Source of the DNA: JAFALX01 sp050734185
Lineage (GTDB): Bacteria; Chloroflexota; Dormibacteria; Aeolococcales; Aeolococcaceae
DNA: 6,985 nt
Direction: 5' to 3'
Assembly: GCA_050734185.1 (NCBI GenBank)
Contig: JBOHUE010000012.1
Span: 1 to 6,985, forward strand
Made by a program: the position numbers and the translations under genes. Shown in pieces: positions 5,583 through 6,985 of the stretch. The notes below the pieces were generated by a model. The model was given only the letters and a program-made list of their open reading frames with translations, had not been told where the DNA came from and did no database searches. Each line of letters begins with the position of its first letter. Positions within the stretch are counted from its first letter, which is position 1.

Positions 5583-6629
5583 CTATTGGTGTTGGTATTT
5601 CCGCCGCAACTGCCAGATGCATGTTGGGAAACCGAGTAGGCGGACCGGCATTCGTCGGACGATTTGCAAACAGTCGTTCGTGGCGATCGCGCCCGTGAGA
5701 GCATCAGAGACCGGGACGAGAAGAGTGATCGTTCCGCCCGCTCGCGTGACGCGCCGCAATTCACCGAGTACCTCACGAAACCAGCTAGGTAGTGGTGCGG
5801 AGATACGGTACGTACCACCGAACGGTAGATTGGTTACAACAGCGTCGACCACTCCGTCTGCGAAAGGCAGCTGCCGGGCGTCTGCCTCATCAACGGTCGC
5901 CGCCGGCGCGTTGACTCGTGCGGCTTCCACCGCTACAGGGTCATTGTCTGATCCGACGGCCCGAAGACCAAGGCTCAACGCTTCGCGAAGGATCGTGCCG
6001 CTGCCGCAGAACGGGTCGAGCAACGTCGCTCCAGGCGGTAGATTCGCGGATGTCACCATCGCGCCCGCCACCGACGGTCGCAGCGCTGCTATGCGCTCGA
6101 TCTCGCGAGGGGCGCGATGTCGCATCGATGCGTCTGTGAGCCGAATGCCTGATCGGAAGAGTCCGGGTTTGGTCTCCAACACCCAAATCTCAAGCTCGGC
6201 GGGATCCGCAGGAAGCCATTTCGGCCGCTGCCGGCTCAACTCTCCAACGAGCGCATCGCGCAACTGCGTTCGTCGGTATCTCCGCTCAGAACGCACACGT
6301 GTGACGACGCGATACCGCATGCGCGGATGGAGGCGGCGCACATAGTGTGCGTATATGGAGAGACCGCGAGCGAGAGCCTTATCGTCACTTAGGTCGCGGA
6401 CAAGCTGTGGCAGGTCCGTGGCTCTCGTCGTCAGCGCGACCTCGACGTAGACATCCTCACAGGAGCGAAAGTCGAAAGGCTCCAGCGTCGACTTCACACT
6501 CACAAATGGAACAACGTCGTTCCTACCGTCGAAGCTCCCGTCGAAGCTCGGGGCGAAAGCGGGGTGACGCGAGATCTCCTCCGCCACAAGCGTCCCTACA
6601 CCCGGCACGGCCAGCGCGAAGTACCTCAT
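5583..6629 (-). CDS. THUMP domain-containing RNA guanine-N2 methyltransferase (TrmN/Trm14-like)
   Basis: A 348-residue class I SAM-dependent RNA methyltransferase. Residues 1-165 correspond to the N-terminal ferredoxin-like and THUMP RNA-binding part (RYFALAVPGVGTLVAEEI at 2-19 is the typical opening; RVVTRVRSERRYRRTQLRDAL at 107-126 lies in THUMP). The Rossmann domain has GIRLTDASMRHRAPREI (161-177), DPFCGSGTILREAL (205-218, SAM-binding motif I), GSDNDPVAVEAARVN (226-240) and the catalytic NLPFG (267-271), the N-(D/P/L)-P-F/Y form seen in enzymes that methylate the exocyclic amine of guanine in tRNA or rRNA. Relatives include Thermus TrmN and archaeal Trm14 (m2G6 of tRNA); the exact target here is not certain. 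The ATG at 6629 gives the family N-terminus; a TTG at 6671 would add 14 residues with no family support. Sampled lines are about 52-65% G+C against about 73% in the neighbours, which suggests recent acquisition. Inverted copies of the repeat lie on either side. Confidence 0.9.
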   Translation of the reverse strand: MRYFALAVPGVGTLVAEEISRHPAFAPSFDGSFDGRNDVVPFVSVKSTLEPFDFRSCEDVYVEVALTTRATDLPQLVRDLSDDKALARGLSIYAHYVRRLHPRMRYRVVTRVRSERRYRRTQLRDALVGELSRQRPKWLPADPAELEIWVLETKPGLFRSGIRLTDASMRHRAPREIERIAALRPSVAGAMVTSANLPPGATLLDPFCGSGTILREALSLGLRAVGSDNDPVAVEAARVNAPAATVDEADARQLPFADGVVDAVVTNLPFGGTYRISAPLPSWFREVLGELRRVTRAGGTITLLVPVSDALTGAIATNDCLQIVRRMPVRLLGFPTCIWQLRRKYQHQ

Positions 6630-6654
6630 GCAATGAGAAGTCTGAGTTAGCAGC

Positions 6655-6800
6655 TCAGCCGAGGTGGCCAATCAGCCGCAGCACAATCGCGAGCACGAAG
6701 ACCAGGGAGAGCAGCACGCCGAGGAGGACCGGCAGCGTGGACGTGCAGCTCGAGAGTGAGGCTCTGCGCCGGGAGCACCAGGTCGATCAGGGGACGAGGT
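6655..6800 (-). pseudogene. Possible remnant of a small membrane protein gene
   Basis: On the minus strand one frame ends LPVLLGVLLSLVFVLAIVLR, followed by LIGHLG and a TGA at 6657-6655. This reads as one transmembrane helix with a basic end. The frame has no ATG or GTG before the helix and is closed by a TGA near 6788. An overlapping frame just upstream reads LIDLVLPAQSLTLELHVHA, which also looks like protein. A single frameshift near 6735-6750 would join the two. The stretch begins close to the end of repeat copy C, so the repeat may have removed its 5' end. The alternative is a chance hydrophobic frame in GC-rich DNA. Confidence 0.25.
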
Positions 6801-6837
6801 CCCGGCGGCCTGACCTCGTGCCGCAAGGAGTGGCTCG

Positions 6838-6985
6838 CGTTGCGCCATGCGGCAGGTCAGCAACCACGAGGACTGGGCTGCCGCGCGGGCGCGGCACGCG
6901 CCCATGCGCAGCGGCCATCACGGAGGCGGGCGACGCGGACTCGGAGCACTGTGCCCGCCGAGTGCTGAGCCGCAGGCCGCCACCG
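6838..6985 (-). repeat. Repeat family, long copy C, inverted, cut by the window end
   Basis: On the minus strand, from 6985, this reads as copy A from its second base onward, with two differences in the first 90 nt and full conservation of AGCACT/AGTGCT (6945-6950 and 6961-6966) and TGCCGC/GCGGCA (6879-6896). The core is a perfect GGGCGCG-TGC-CGCGCCC hairpin. The 3' stem seen perfect in A (GCAGGTCAGC/GCTGACCTGC) is imperfect here. The copy is in the opposite orientation to A and B, so the methyltransferase gene and its flanks lie between inverted copies. Confidence 0.85.

Noticed and set aside
6672..6905. 77-codon minus-strand frame starting inside repeat copy C
   Set aside because: It is made of repeat sequence followed by Arg/Ser/Cys-rich residues. 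The membrane-like signal in this stretch is in a different frame.

Overview
The window is high-GC DNA, about 70% G+C over most of its length. The gene content suggests an actinobacterium. It has a GNAT enzyme with the actinobacterial DUF4081-type N-terminal region, an SRPBCC protein, start codons placed as in leaderless genes (TANNNT about 8 nt before the ATG), and a protein related to sigma-70 factors. A deep-branching class such as Thermoleophilia would fit, but that placement is a guess from general gene content and no search was run.

Left half (1-3164), minus strand. Reading in the direction of transcription there are two tandem, related lipoproteins (3164-2550 and 2533-1937). They are followed by a DAHP synthase of the Thermotoga/Bacillus type (1897-845), the first enzyme of the shikimate pathway, and then by an unrecognised protein with an eight-ligand Cys/His N-terminus (818-132). 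The lipoprotein pair and the DAHP synthase each have their own leaderless-type promoter.

Centre (3231-5072), plus strand. A divergent promoter region of 66 nt starts a tight three-gene operon: a DUF4081/GNAT acetyltransferase, an SRPBCC ligand-binding protein 4 nt later, and a sigma-70-like protein whose ATG overlaps the previous stop codon. The last protein keeps recognisable sigma regions 2 and 3 but ends before region 4.

Right part (5073-6985). A 510-nt non-coding stretch holds four copies of a repeat family, two in each orientation. A THUMP-domain RNA methyltransferase on the minus strand follows (6629-5583). It is clearly poorer in G+C (about 60% in sampled lines). Beyond it are remains of a small membrane protein reading frame and a fifth repeat copy, inverted relative to the copy on the other side of the gene, which runs off the window end. 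The repeat family, with conserved internal hairpins and a low-GC gene between inverted copies, is the most unusual thing here. The sigma-like protein without region 4 comes second.
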